64,000 bases of DNA, from the NCBI RefSeq assembly GCF_000812025.2, contig NZ_JWJE02000004.1:1-64000 (forward strand). Direction: 5' to 3'. Below the pieces are notes generated by a model. That model saw only the letters and a program-made list of their open reading frames with translations, was not told where the DNA came from and did not search any database. Both the position numbers and the translations under genes were made by a program. Shown here piece by piece: positions 17,065 through 25,522 of the stretch. This DNA is from Bacillus thermotolerans (lineage in GTDB: Bacteria; Bacillota; Bacilli; Bacillales; Domibacillaceae). Numbering within the stretch: the stretch's first letter is position 1; each line of letters opens with the position of its first letter.

Positions 17065-17626
17065 CTGGTTAAGCGTCACGGAAAGCCTTCTGTTTGTGGC
17101 AGGTGATGCCGGGCTGACGCTCAAACAGCTTGCTCAAGTTCTTGAAGTGGAAGAATTTGAGGCGGCTGGAGTGATAGAAGAGCTGAAAGAACGCTACGAA
17201 AAGGAAGAAGACCGCGGAATAGTGCTGATAGAACTAGCAGGAACGTATCAGCTTGCAACGAAAAAAGAACATGCGTCCTATTTAAAGAAGCTGACAGAGC
17301 AAAGTCAGCCGCAGACACTTTCACAAGCCGCTTTAGAAACGCTCGCTATTATCGCCTATAAACAGCCGATTACACGAGCAGAGATCGAAGACATTCGCGG
17401 GGTAAAGACAGAAAGCGCTTTGCACACCCTTTCTTCAAAAGGCTTAATCAAAGAAGCAGGAAGAAGTGAGAGCCCGGGGCGTCCTATCCTATACGGAACA
17501 ACGAGGGAGTTTCTTGACTGCTTTGGCTTAAAGGATGTAACAGAACTGCCGCCGCTTTCAGGCGAGCTTGCCTTCTCTGATTCAGAAGAAATGGATCTGT
17601 TTTTTGAACAATTTGAACAGGAATAA
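17051..17626 (+). CDS. scpB: Segregation and condensation protein B
   Basis: ScpB is a tandem winged-helix protein that binds ScpA in the SMC complex. The central [20 protein letters not shown] and the [12 protein letters not shown] region are family hallmarks. I chose ATG 17051 (MPAVNW), seven bases after AAAGGAGGAA, over the earlier in-frame start at 17030 that contains this ribosome site; the protein is then 191 residues. Confidence 0.94.
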   Translation: MPAVNWLSVTESLLFVAGDAGLTLKQLAQVLEVEEFEAAGVIEELKERYEKEEDRGIVLIELAGTYQLATKKEHASYLKKLTEQSQPQTLSQAALETLAIIAYKQPITRAEIEDIRGVKTESALHTLSSKGLIKEAGRSESPGRPILYGTTREFLDCFGLKDVTELPPLSGELAFSDSEEMDLFFEQFEQE

Positions 17627-17638
17627 GAAGTGAACGTT

Positions 17639-17670
17639 AAAAAGCGGATAAAGGCCGCTTTTTTCTTTTT
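17639..17670 (+). terminator. Terminator after scpB
   Basis: AAAAGCGG pairs with CCGCTTTT followed by a T-rich tail. Confidence 0.8.
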
Positions 17671-17705
17671 GTCAACGAAATGAACATGCTGCTTCTCCTT
17701 CTAAA

Positions 17706-17755
17706 TCTCCTTGTCTCGCATATATTGGTTATACAAATAAGCAGGACAAGGGAGA
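17706..17755 (+). repeat. Inverted repeat with the dacB ribosome site in its 3' arm
   Basis: TCTCCTTGTC (17706-17715) is complementary to GACAAGGGAGA (17745-17755) with one bulged G. The 3' arm contains the dacB Shine-Dalgarno. The 29-base loop includes CATATATT (17719-17726), which resembles a sigma-E -10, but no convincing -35 is visible. The layout echoes the one at spoIIM. Confidence 0.55.
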
Positions 17756-17764
17756 GAAGAGTGG

Positions 17765-18871
17765 ATGAGAAAAAAGCTGATGGCTGCCGTCCTGTCTTTC
17801 GTGCTGTTCATGATGGCTGGAGCTCCTCTCGTACAAGCTGATACGAGCGCAGCCAGCGCAGTATTGATGGAACAGCAGAGCGGGCGGGTGTTATATGAAA
17901 AGAATCCTCATGCCATTATGCGCATTGCTAGTATCACGAAAATTATGACGGCGGTTATAGCGATTGAATCGGACAAGCTGAATGAGGTGGTCACTGTCAG
18001 CGAGGAAGCTGTCCAAACAGAAGGGTCTTCACTATATTTACAAAAGGGAGAAAAAATCCTTCTGAAAGATTTAGTATACGGACTGATGCTTCGGTCAGGA
18101 AATGATGCTGCGATGGCTATCGCAGAACACGTAGGGGGCAGCAAAGAGGGGTTTGTCTATTTAATGAATGAGAAGGCAGAGCAAATTGGCATGAAAAACA
18201 CCTACTTTGCTAATCCGCATGGTCTAGATGACAGTGAACGTCACCGCTCAACCGCTTATGATATGGCCTTATTAACAAGATATGCAATGGAGAATGAAAC
18301 GTTCCGGGAAGTCTCAGGGACAAAGGTATATAGAGCGCCAAGTCCTGAAGGAGACTGGGACCGGGTGTGGCGCAATAAGAACCGGTTGTTAACGGAAAAG
18401 TACAAACATGCAACAGGAGGGAAAACAGGCTATACAAAGAAAGCAAGGCGCACGCTTGTAACCACCGCCACGAAAGGTGACCTGGATCTAATTGCTGTTA
18501 CCTTGAATGCCCCCGACGACTGGAATGACCATATTTACATGTACGAGTATGGCTTTGACACATACGATCCTAAGATTGTGCTGGAGAAAGGTAAGGTGAA
18601 GGCTTCTAATCATCCTTTTTACAAAGGGAACATTTATCTCAAAAGAGACGCGGTGTATCCGCTGACGAAGAAAGAGGAAGAAGCAGTCTCCATCCGCTTC
18701 CGCCTCTTAAAACCTAAAGAGAGCTGGAAGGAAGGAAAGGTGCCTGAAGTAGTAGGAAGGGCCGAGGCCTTTTTGAAGGATGAAAAGATTTACTCTTTGC
18801 CAATTTACTACCAGGGGAAAACAGCAGAGAAGGAGAAAAAGGGAAGCTGGAAGGACTGGTGGCCATGGTAA
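17765..18871 (+). CDS. dacB: D-alanyl-D-alanine carboxypeptidase DacB (PBP5*)
   Basis: A sporulation penicillin-binding protein that trims stem peptides in the spore cortex, made in the mother cell in B. subtilis. The 368-residue precursor has a signal peptide (about 1-25, ending LVQA), SITK (56-59), SGN (111-113) and KTG (220-222). The following genes spmA and spmB start 18 bp later, reproducing the B. subtilis dacB-spmA-spmB operon. It is a paralog of the DacF encoded at 8005-9180. Confidence 0.93.
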   Translation: MRKKLMAAVLSFVLFMMAGAPLVQADTSAASAVLMEQQSGRVLYEKNPHAIMRIASITKIMTAVIAIESDKLNEVVTVSEEAVQTEGSSLYLQKGEKILLKDLVYGLMLRSGNDAAMAIAEHVGGSKEGFVYLMNEKAEQIGMKNTYFANPHGLDDSERHRSTAYDMALLTRYAMENETFREVSGTKVYRAPSPEGDWDRVWRNKNRLLTEKYKHATGGKTGYTKKARRTLVTTATKGDLDLIAVTLNAPDDWNDHIYMYEYGFDTYDPKIVLEKGKVKASNHPFYKGNIYLKRDAVYPLTKKEEEAVSIRFRLLKPKESWKEGKVPEVVGRAEAFLKDEKIYSLPIYYQGKTAEKEKKGSWKDWWPW

Positions 18872-18889
18872 TCAGCGGAGTGATCGGAA

Positions 18890-19483
18890 ATGGTTAACTG
18901 GATTTGGGTAGGGATGACAGTGGTCGGGCTCATCTTTGCAGCGGTAAACGGAAAAATGGAAGAGGTAAATAAAGCCATTTTTCAATCGAGTGCTGAAGCA
19001 GTTACGATCTGTATAGGGCTGATCAGCGTTCTCGTCTTTTGGCTCGGCCTAATGAGAATCGCTGAGGAAGCTGGCTTACTTCAAAAGCTCTCTCGGTTAT
19101 TTAAGCCAATAGTGGCTAAGCTGTTTCCGGAGGTGCCTGCTGACCATCCTGCTATGGGGTACATTATATCGAATATGACGGCCAACCTGTTTGGGCTTGG
19201 CAATGCTGCTACTCCGCTTGGTATTAAAGCCATGGAAGAACTTAAACGTTTAAATGGGGGAAAGACGGAGGCAAGCCGGTCGATGATCACGTTCTTAGCT
19301 ATTAATACGTCCAGCATTACCCTGATCCCGACAACTGTTCTCGCTATCCGTTTCTCCTATGACTCAGCGGCCCCTGCCGAAATTGTCGCTCCCGCCATTA
19401 TAGCGACGGCTTGCTCGACGGTCGCTGCTGTGTTGATTGACCGGTTTTTTTATTTGCGAAGGAAGAGAAAGGGAGGGAATTAA
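18890..19483 (+). CDS. spmA: Spore maturation protein A
   Basis: SpmA is a membrane protein needed for full dehydration of the spore core in B. subtilis; with SpmB it forms a pair of nucleoside-recognition (Gate) domain proteins. The 197 residues include several transmembrane helices and the conserved NMTANLFGLGNAATPLGIKA (about 97-116). Its stop codon abuts the spmB start. Confidence 0.92.
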   Translation: MVNWIWVGMTVVGLIFAAVNGKMEEVNKAIFQSSAEAVTICIGLISVLVFWLGLMRIAEEAGLLQKLSRLFKPIVAKLFPEVPADHPAMGYIISNMTANLFGLGNAATPLGIKAMEELKRLNGGKTEASRSMITFLAINTSSITLIPTTVLAIRFSYDSAAPAEIVAPAIIATACSTVAAVLIDRFFYLRRKRKGGN

Positions 19484-20020
19484 GTGGAATGGATTTCGCT
19501 CATTTCCATGTGGCTCATCCCTATATTTATCGCATTTATTCTGCTGTACGGCACACTGAAGAAAGTACCGGCCTATGAGAAATTCGTAGAAGGAGGAAAA
19601 GAAGGCATTCATATTGCTGTGTCAATCATTCCTTATTTAATTGGAATGATGGTAGCGATTGGGATTTTTCGTGCTTCAGGTGCGCTGGACAGCCTGGTAG
19701 GGATGCTTAAACCTCTTCTGGTCTGGATTGGCCTGCCGCCTGAAGTATTTCCTTTAGCCATCATCCGCCCAATTTCCGGCAACGCAGCCTTAGGGATGGT
19801 GAGTGATTTGCTCGCTGTTCATGGGCCGGATTCTTATATAGGCCGGCTTGCTTCCGTTATTCAAGGAAGTACTGATACCACGTTTTATGTATTAACGGTT
19901 TACTTTGGTGCCGTAGGCATTAAGAAGATGGGTGATGCCTTAAAGGTAGGTCTTTTAGCAGACATAGCCGGCTTTATTGCTGCTGTTCTAATTGTGACAT
20001 GGATGTTTGGTCAAGGTTAA
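19484..20020 (+). CDS. spmB: Spore maturation protein B
   Basis: Partner of SpmA in spore core dehydration. The 178-residue membrane protein carries the Gate-domain motif RPISGNAALGM (about 99-109) and ends in hydrophobic helices. It begins at GTG 19484 immediately after the spmA stop, with GGGAGGGAATTAA as ribosome site, so the pair is probably translationally coupled. Confidence 0.92.
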   Translation: MEWISLISMWLIPIFIAFILLYGTLKKVPAYEKFVEGGKEGIHIAVSIIPYLIGMMVAIGIFRASGALDSLVGMLKPLLVWIGLPPEVFPLAIIRPISGNAALGMVSDLLAVHGPDSYIGRLASVIQGSTDTTFYVLTVYFGAVGIKKMGDALKVGLLADIAGFIAAVLIVTWMFGQG

Positions 20021-20040
20021 GCGGGAAAATGTATGGCTGC

Positions 20041-20066
20041 ATGCTGCTTAGAGGCAGCTTTTTTTA
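20041..20066 (+). terminator. Terminator after spmB
   Basis: GCTGC and GCAGC flank a six-base loop and are followed by seven T residues. Confidence 0.7.
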
Positions 20067-20203
20067 TTGGCGTAATTTAGCTTGTCTTGCAAACAAGCTG
20101 GAAGGGAAGGTCGCGTTTTGAGTAAGTATCTCTTTCTGTTATTATTGGAATGAATATGTAATAATGCATAAGGACACTAATTAGAAACTTCGAGGTGAGG
20201 AGA

Positions 20204-20935
20204 ATGGATCGGCTGCAAAAGGTCATTGCCCAAGCCGGCATAGCTTCCAGGCGGAAAGCAGAACAGTTGATTGAAGAAGGCAAGGTCAAAGTAAATGGCA
20301 AGATCGTTACAGAGCTGGGAACGAAAGTGTCAGCTTCTGACAAAGTAGAGGTTGAAGGTATACCGGTAGAGAGAGAAAGAAAGGTCTATTATTTGTTTTA
20401 TAAGCCGCGCGGTGTGATCTCAGCGGTAGAGGATGATAAAGGGCGCAAAGTGGTTACTGATTATTTTCCTTTTGTTGAGGAAAGAATCTTTCCAATTGGC
20501 CGTCTGGACTATGATACATCCGGGCTAATGATTTTGACAAACGACGGTGAATTTGCGAATTTGCTTGCTCATCCCCGTTACAAAATAGAAAAGACATACG
20601 TAGCACGTGTGAACGGCATACCGCAGCGCCATTTATTGAAGCGGCTTGCTGCCGGCGTTGAGCTTGAAGATGGCAAGACAGCGCCCGCAAAAGTAAAGGA
20701 ATTGTCCGTAGATAAGAAGAAGGGGCGGGCGTTAATCGAAATCACCATCCATGAAGGGCGCAACCGCCAAGTCCGCCGTATGTTTGAGGCGATTGGCTTT
20801 CAAGTACAAAAGCTGAAGAGAGAAAGATTTGCCTTTTTACACACGAAAGGATTGAATGCAGGGGATTATCGCGAATTAACTGCCCACGAGGTGAAACAGC
20901 TGCGCACATTGGCTGAAACCGGCTCGCTGCGTTAG
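20204..20935 (+). CDS. rluB: 23S rRNA pseudouridine synthase RluB
   Basis: It converts a uridine in helix 89 of 23S rRNA to pseudouridine (RluB family, RsuA type). An S4 RNA-binding domain (about 1-60, KVIAQAGIASRRKAEQLI) precedes the catalytic domain with the active-site motif GRLDYDTSGLMILTNDG and the C-terminal EGRNRQVRRMF. The start at ATG 20204 follows GAGGTGAGGAGA; an earlier in-frame start at 20195 is less likely. Length 243 is typical. Confidence 0.92.
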   Translation: MDRLQKVIAQAGIASRRKAEQLIEEGKVKVNGKIVTELGTKVSASDKVEVEGIPVERERKVYYLFYKPRGVISAVEDDKGRKVVTDYFPFVEERIFPIGRLDYDTSGLMILTNDGEFANLLAHPRYKIEKTYVARVNGIPQRHLLKRLAAGVELEDGKTAPAKVKELSVDKKKGRALIEITIHEGRNRQVRRMFEAIGFQVQKLKRERFAFLHTKGLNAGDYRELTAHEVKQLRTLAETGSLR

Positions 20936-20989
20936 GCATTTGGCTGTCACATATCCTTCAAACTCTTTTTTTTCAGAAAACTGTCAAGA

Positions 20990-21039
20990 TGTTATAATGA
21001 AAAGAGGTATGCTCAAATTTTGTCGAACACTGAAGTGTT
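20990..21039 (+). promoter_or_regulatory. resABC promoter region with Spo0A-like box and dyad
   Basis: An extended -10 (TG-T-TATAAT, 20990-20998) marks a probable vegetative start near 21005; the -35 is weak. In the leader lie a perfect Spo0A-type box TTGTCGAA (21020-21027) and, overlapping it, the dyad GAACACT-GA-AGTGTTC (21024-21039). The regulator is inferred only from the motif. Confidence 0.5.
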
Positions 21040-21099
21040 CTGGCGGCAGAGGTTAAGAAGGTGACCTCATGTCTATACTTCATAAGGAGGGGCAGAAGG

Positions 21100-21630
21100 T
21101 TGAACAAAAAGAAAAAGCGGCTGATTATGCGCTCCGTGATTTTGGCGGTTCTCGCGTTAGCAGTCGGATATACGTTTTATTCGAATTTGACGAAGGAAGC
21201 ACGTGGTAACCTTCAAGAAGGAGACCAGGCGCCTGACTTTGTCTTAACAGATTTATCGGGAGAAAAGCACCAGCTTTCTGACTATGAAGGGAAGGGCGTT
21301 TTCTTGAATTTCTGGGGCACGTGGTGCGAGCCGTGTAAAGAGGAAATGCCCCATATGGAAAAGCTCTCTAAAGAGTACGAGGGACAAGTCGAAGTGCTTG
21401 CAGTGAATGTAGGAGATTCGGAACTGCAGACTAAAAAATTTGCTGAGCAGTACGGTCTAACATTCCCAATTGCCATTGATTCATCGAAGGAAGTGCAGAA
21501 AGCTTACGGTGTTAATCCGCTTCCGGCAACCTTTATGATCAGCCCGGAAGGTAAGGTGGAAAAGGTTGTCATTGGCGGTTTAGTAAAAGAGAATCAAGTG
21601 AGAGCGTTATTTGAACAGGTGAAACCGTAA
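21100..21630 (+). CDS. resA: Thiol-disulfide oxidoreductase ResA
   Basis: ResA is a membrane-anchored thioredoxin-like protein that reduces the heme-binding cysteines of apocytochrome c on the outer face of the membrane. One transmembrane anchor spans about residues 11-28; the active site is C76-E-P-C79 in FWGTWCEPCK. I chose TTG 21100 because AAGGAGGGGC lies 7 bases upstream and the protein (176 residues) then starts with the family's basic N-terminus; the ATG at 21070 or earlier would add a segment without support. Confidence 0.92.
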   Translation: MNKKKKRLIMRSVILAVLALAVGYTFYSNLTKEARGNLQEGDQAPDFVLTDLSGEKHQLSDYEGKGVFLNFWGTWCEPCKEEMPHMEKLSKEYEGQVEVLAVNVGDSELQTKKFAEQYGLTFPIAIDSSKEVQKAYGVNPLPATFMISPEGKVEKVVIGGLVKENQVRALFEQVKP

Positions 21631-21646
21631 TTTAAGGAGTTTTAAT

Positions 21647-23287
21647 ATGGGGAAAGTGAAATGTGAATGCGGCCATGTAAATCCTCATGGAACGGTATTG
21701 TGTGAATCATGCGGACGGGCGCTGACGGAAGAAGCGAAGAAAGAGAAGTTTCATGATATGCGCTATGAGGGCAGCGCCCGCCGCTCTCAAACGTATAATA
21801 AGACGATTGTCGATAAAGTATGGAATTTCTTCTCCTCTGTAAAGGTCGGCGTTTGGCTCATTGTACTGACGCTCATTGCTTCATCACTCGGTACAATCTT
21901 TCCGCAGGAATTCTATATTCCAAACAATGTAACTGCCGATACTTACTACGAGGATACATATGGCATCGCCGGCAAAATCTATTATATGCTCGGTTTTCAT
22001 GATTTATATAATTCTATCTGGTTTATTGCGCTGGTCGCCAGCATCGGTGTGTCGCTGGTCATCTGTAGTCTGGACAGGGTGATTCCGCTTCATCGTGCCT
22101 TGAAGAATCAGCGTGTGGCGCGGCATACGACATTTATGAAGAAGCAGCGTTTGTTTGCTTCCCGTGAAGGAACTATTGAGCCGCAGGAAATCGGTAAGGT
22201 AAAAGAAAGCTTAAAAGAGAGTCGGTACCACATTCGGGAAGAGGATGGAAGCCTTCTAGCTGAGAAAGGCCGTTTCTCCCGGTGGGGTCCTTACGTCAAC
22301 CATATCGGACTTATTATCTTTTTAATTGGTGCTATGCTGCGTTCCGTAGAGGGAATGTATGTGGATGAACTGTTATGGATCCGCGAGGGAGAGACACTCG
22401 AGATTCCAGGCACAGACGGGGAGTACTACTTAAAGAACGAGCAATTTATTATGGAAAACTATGATAAAGAGAAAGATTCAGAAGTTTTCAGTGAAGCGAT
22501 TGAAGAGAATGGTGTAATTGCTAAGAATTATCAGACGGATGCCATCCTTTATAGAGATGAAAACAGGGACCTGCCAGGTGCTGAACCGGAGCTTGTAGAA
22601 GTGAAGAAAGAAGATATTCGAGTGAACGAGCCAATGAAATTTGACCAGTTCGCTCTCTATCAAAATGGTTTCAGCCAAAATGAAATGAAAGCTATGGAAT
22701 TCATGCTTACTAACAAAGAAACACAAGAAGCGGTAGGAGCAGTGAAGATTGACCTGTTTAATCCGAAAGATGTATATGACCTTGGAAACGGCTACAAAGT
22801 GGAATTGCTCGGCTATTACCCTGATTATGACGGCATTGGCAAGGATGGTGAGCCAAAAACAAAATCACCTGTGCCGAACAACCCGGCCTTTTTGTTTAAT
22901 CTCGTATCACCGGAGCATCCGGATGGGGAAGTTGCTTTCACAGCGATTCGCCAGACGATGGAGCCGATGGGAGAGACTGATTACAAAATGGAATTCTCCA
23001 ATATTGAAACACGGGATATTTCCGCTTTGACGGTCCGCAAAGACTTAACCCTATGGATCTTGGCTTTAGGCGGAACGATCTTCATGATTGGGGTCATCCA
23101 AGGTTCCTTCTGGGCGCACCGCCGTTTGTGGATTCGCCAGGTAGATGGCAAAGTATACGTTGCGGCCCATACCAATAAGAATTGGCATGGATTGCAGCGG
23201 GAGCTTGACTCTATTATTGAACATACCTCTATCCCATCTCCGGAGGATCAGCAAGCTTCTGAGCAAAGCGGTAAAGAAAAGAATTAA
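21647..23287 (+). CDS. resB: Cytochrome c biogenesis protein ResB
   Basis: ResB (CcsB type) works with ResC to carry heme across the membrane and attach it to apocytochrome c in system II. The 546-residue protein begins with a cytoplasmic four-cysteine zinc-ribbon-like segment (Cys6, Cys8, Cys19, Cys22), then three transmembrane helices (about 66-84, 120-142 and 215-235), a large outer domain and a last helix near 467-488. It lies 16 bp after resA. The N-terminal Cys motif also occurs in B. subtilis ResB. Confidence 0.92.
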   Translation: MGKVKCECGHVNPHGTVLCESCGRALTEEAKKEKFHDMRYEGSARRSQTYNKTIVDKVWNFFSSVKVGVWLIVLTLIASSLGTIFPQEFYIPNNVTADTYYEDTYGIAGKIYYMLGFHDLYNSIWFIALVASIGVSLVICSLDRVIPLHRALKNQRVARHTTFMKKQRLFASREGTIEPQEIGKVKESLKESRYHIREEDGSLLAEKGRFSRWGPYVNHIGLIIFLIGAMLRSVEGMYVDELLWIREGETLEIPGTDGEYYLKNEQFIMENYDKEKDSEVFSEAIEENGVIAKNYQTDAILYRDENRDLPGAEPELVEVKKEDIRVNEPMKFDQFALYQNGFSQNEMKAMEFMLTNKETQEAVGAVKIDLFNPKDVYDLGNGYKVELLGYYPDYDGIGKDGEPKTKSPVPNNPAFLFNLVSPEHPDGEVAFTAIRQTMEPMGETDYKMEFSNIETRDISALTVRKDLTLWILALGGTIFMIGVIQGSFWAHRRLWIRQVDGKVYVAAHTNKNWHGLQRELDSIIEHTSIPSPEDQQASEQSGKEKN

Positions 23288-23326
23288 CCATTTTGCCGCA
23301 TCAGGGAAAGAGAAAAGATGTACAGT

Positions 23327-23368
23327 TGGCTTATTCGCACATTAGGCAGACCTCATGCGGATAAGCCA
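23327..23368 (+). repeat. Long stem-loop between resB and resC
   Basis: TGGCTTATTCGCA (23327-23339) pairs with TGCGGATAAGCCA (23356-23368), 12 of 13 bases, with a 16-base loop. No T run follows, so it is unlikely to be a simple terminator; it may stabilise or process the polycistronic mRNA. Confidence 0.65.
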
Positions 23369-23419
23369 CAATTGTTTATGTAATTAGGCAACTTCACCGT
23401 AAAAAGGAGGAAACGTTCC

Positions 23420-24607
23420 GTGTCTGATTTAGTCCAATGGAGTGGTAATTTATTATATACTTCATTCATTTTGTACTTAATTGCTACGTTATTATTCGGC
23501 GGAGCCATTTTGCCGAAGAAGAATGGGCAGAAGCAAGGCGTTAACCGTTGGGGGAAACTAGGTATTACAATAACCGTGCTTGGGTTTATTGCTCAGCTTG
23601 GATACTTTTTTACGCGCTGGGCGGCTGCCGGGCATGCCCCGGTCAGTAACTTATTTGAGTTTATTACGTTTTTCTCTATGATGCTGGTAGGAGCTTTTAT
23701 CATCATTTATTTCTTGTACAAGCTGCCTGTGCTGGGTGTGTTCGCGCTTCCGGTTGCGCTCGTAACTATTGCCTATGCAAGCATGTTCCCGCGTGAGGTG
23801 AGTCCGCTGATTCCAGCGCTTCAAAGCCACTGGCTGAGTATTCACGTGACGACAGTAGCGGCAGGAGAAGGGATCCTTGCAATCAGCTTTATAGCAGGGT
23901 TAATTTACCTTGTTAAAACGATTGACCAATCTAAGAAGAGCAAGCAGACCTTTTGGCTGGAAGCGATTATGTATGGATTAATTGCTGTCATCGGATTTGT
24001 TGTCATTACTACTTCCTTCCGGTTAGCCGGCTATGAAGCAGAGTTTAACTATGTCAATAAGGAAGGACAGGCAGCTTCAGAAACCTTTACCCTTCCAGCC
24101 ATTGTCGGCCCAAATGAAGGCGAGCTCTTGACCGAGAACCGCTTTGAGCCAATAGCTGAAATGCCGGCCTTTATTAATGCGAAAAAGCTGAACACGGTCA
24201 TATGGTCACTGGCGACCGGCTTTGTGCTGTATTGGCTGATTCGTCTCCTTTCAAGAAAGAGAGTCGGAGCGCTTGTACAGCCGCTCGTTAAGAATGTAAA
24301 TAAAGACTTAATGGACGAAGTAAGCTATCGGGCAGTTCTAATTGGCTTTCCAGTCTTTACACTTGGTGGGTTAATCTTCGCTATGATTTGGGCTCAAATT
24401 GCCTGGACAAGATTCTGGGGCTGGGATCCAAAAGAAGTATGGGCGCTTATTACGTGGCTGTTTTATGCCGCCTTCCTGCATTTGCGTCTATCAAGGGGCT
24501 GGCACGGTGAGAAATCCGCCTGGCTGGCAGTTGTTGGGTTCGTTATCATTATGTTTAACCTCGTTGCTGTTAACCTGGTTATTGCCGGCCTTCATTCCTA
24601 CGCATAG
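23420..24607 (+). CDS. resC: Cytochrome c biogenesis protein ResC (CcsA type)
   Basis: ResC forms the heme export and ligation unit with ResB. The 395-residue protein has about eight transmembrane helices and the heme-handling WWD-type motif [14 protein letters not shown] near residues 334-347, with conserved histidines in neighbouring helices (SHW around 137, [10 protein letters not shown] around 354-363). It starts at GTG 23420 after AAAAAGGAGGAAAC. The 132-bp gap from resB contains a strong stem-loop. Confidence 0.92.
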   Translation: MSDLVQWSGNLLYTSFILYLIATLLFGGAILPKKNGQKQGVNRWGKLGITITVLGFIAQLGYFFTRWAAAGHAPVSNLFEFITFFSMMLVGAFIIIYFLYKLPVLGVFALPVALVTIAYASMFPREVSPLIPALQSHWLSIHVTTVAAGEGILAISFIAGLIYLVKTIDQSKKSKQTFWLEAIMYGLIAVIGFVVITTSFRLAGYEAEFNYVNKEGQAASETFTLPAIVGPNEGELLTENRFEPIAEMPAFINAKKLNTVIWSLATGFVLYWLIRLLSRKRVGALVQPLVKNVNKDLMDEVSYRAVLIGFPVFTLGGLIFAMIWAQIAWTRFWGWDPKEVWALITWLFYAAFLHLRLSRGWHGEKSAWLAVVGFVIIMFNLVAVNLVIAGLHSYA

Positions 24608-24681
24608 GGCAAAGCGGGTGGCAATCCTCTCGCCCGCACGGGTGGATAGCGCGTCGGACATGTGTTAAAAGAGGGCTTGAA

Positions 24682-24710
24682 AGTCTCCGCAAAGGCGGAG
24701 GCTTTTCTTG
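24682..24710 (+). terminator. Terminator between resC and resD
   Basis: CTCCGC (24685-24690) and GCGGAG (24695-24700) around AAAG, followed by GCTTTTCTTG. It would separate resABC from resDE in part. Confidence 0.6.
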
Positions 24711-24730
24711 TATAAGGGAGCACGAATAAA

Positions 24731-24759
24731 TTGAAAAACCGTGTCGATTGATTGATAAT
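24731..24759 (+). promoter_or_regulatory. Vegetative promoter of resDE
   Basis: TTGAAA (24731-24736), 17-base spacer, GATAAT (24754-24759), 46 bp before resD. Confidence 0.6.
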
Positions 24760-24805
24760 GGGGATAGATAGTACTAACTGATTGCTTGAACAGGGAGGAA
24801 GTCAG

Positions 24806-25522
24806 GTGGATAAAGAAATGAGAATCCTAATAGTAGATGATGAAGAGCGAATTCGCCGTTTGCTGCGAATGTATTTAGAAAGAGAGAACTATCAAGTTGA
24901 TGAAGCAGAGGATGGAGAAACAGCTCTTGACCTCGCGCTGAATAAAGAATACGACTGCATTCTTCTCGACATTATGATGCCGGGCAAAGACGGAATTGAA
25001 GTATGTAAAGAGCTGCGTGAGAAAAAAGCGACACCTGTTATTATGCTGACAGCAAAGGGAGAGGAAGCAAATCGGGTACAAGGCTTTGAGGTTGGAACAG
25101 ATGATTACATAGTCAAGCCGTTTAGTCCTAGAGAGGTCGTTCTGCGGGTGAAAGCGCTGTTAAGACGTTCGTCTCCGACGACATACTTGCAGACGAACAC
25201 AGCATCCAAGGATTTGATTGTTTATCCGCATTTAACTATTGATAACGATGCCCATCGAGTCACAGCCGATGGAGAGGAAGTGAATTTAACGCCAAAGGAA
25301 TATGAATTGCTTTATTTCCTCGCTAAAGCGCCGGATAAGGTGTTTGATCGCGAGCACCTCCTTAAGGAAGTATGGCATTACGAGTTCTTTGGTGATTTAA
25401 GAACCGTGGATACGCACGTCAAACGGCTGCGTGAGAAGCTGAATAAAGTATCTGAGAAGGCAGCGAAGATGATCGTTACCGTGTGGGGAGTCGGCTACAA
25501 GTTTGAGGTCGTCAACGAATGA
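24806..25522 (+). CDS. resD: Response regulator ResD
   Basis: ResD is an OmpR-type response regulator that activates aerobic and anaerobic respiration genes, including those for cytochrome c maturation. The receiver domain has Asp11-Asp12, phosphoacceptor Asp55 in LLDIMMPG, and the conserved KPFSPREVVLRV; the winged-helix DNA-binding domain covers about 135-235. GTG 24806 follows GGGAGGAA by six bases, giving 238 residues; a TTG at 24785 lacks a ribosome site. It overlaps resE by 4 bp. Confidence 0.94.
   Translation: MDKEMRILIVDDEERIRRLLRMYLERENYQVDEAEDGETALDLALNKEYDCILLDIMMPGKDGIEVCKELREKKATPVIMLTAKGEEANRVQGFEVGTDDYIVKPFSPREVVLRVKALLRRSSPTTYLQTNTASKDLIVYPHLTIDNDAHRVTADGEEVNLTPKEYELLYFLAKAPDKVFDREHLLKEVWHYEFFGDLRTVDTHVKRLREKLNKVSEKAAKMIVTVWGVGYKFEVVNE

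Noticed and set aside
24608-24680. GGGTGGCAATCC and GGGTGG segments after resC, resembling part of a T-box leader
   Set aside because: There is no specifier stem or antiterminator, no room for a full leader, and no amino-acid gene downstream.
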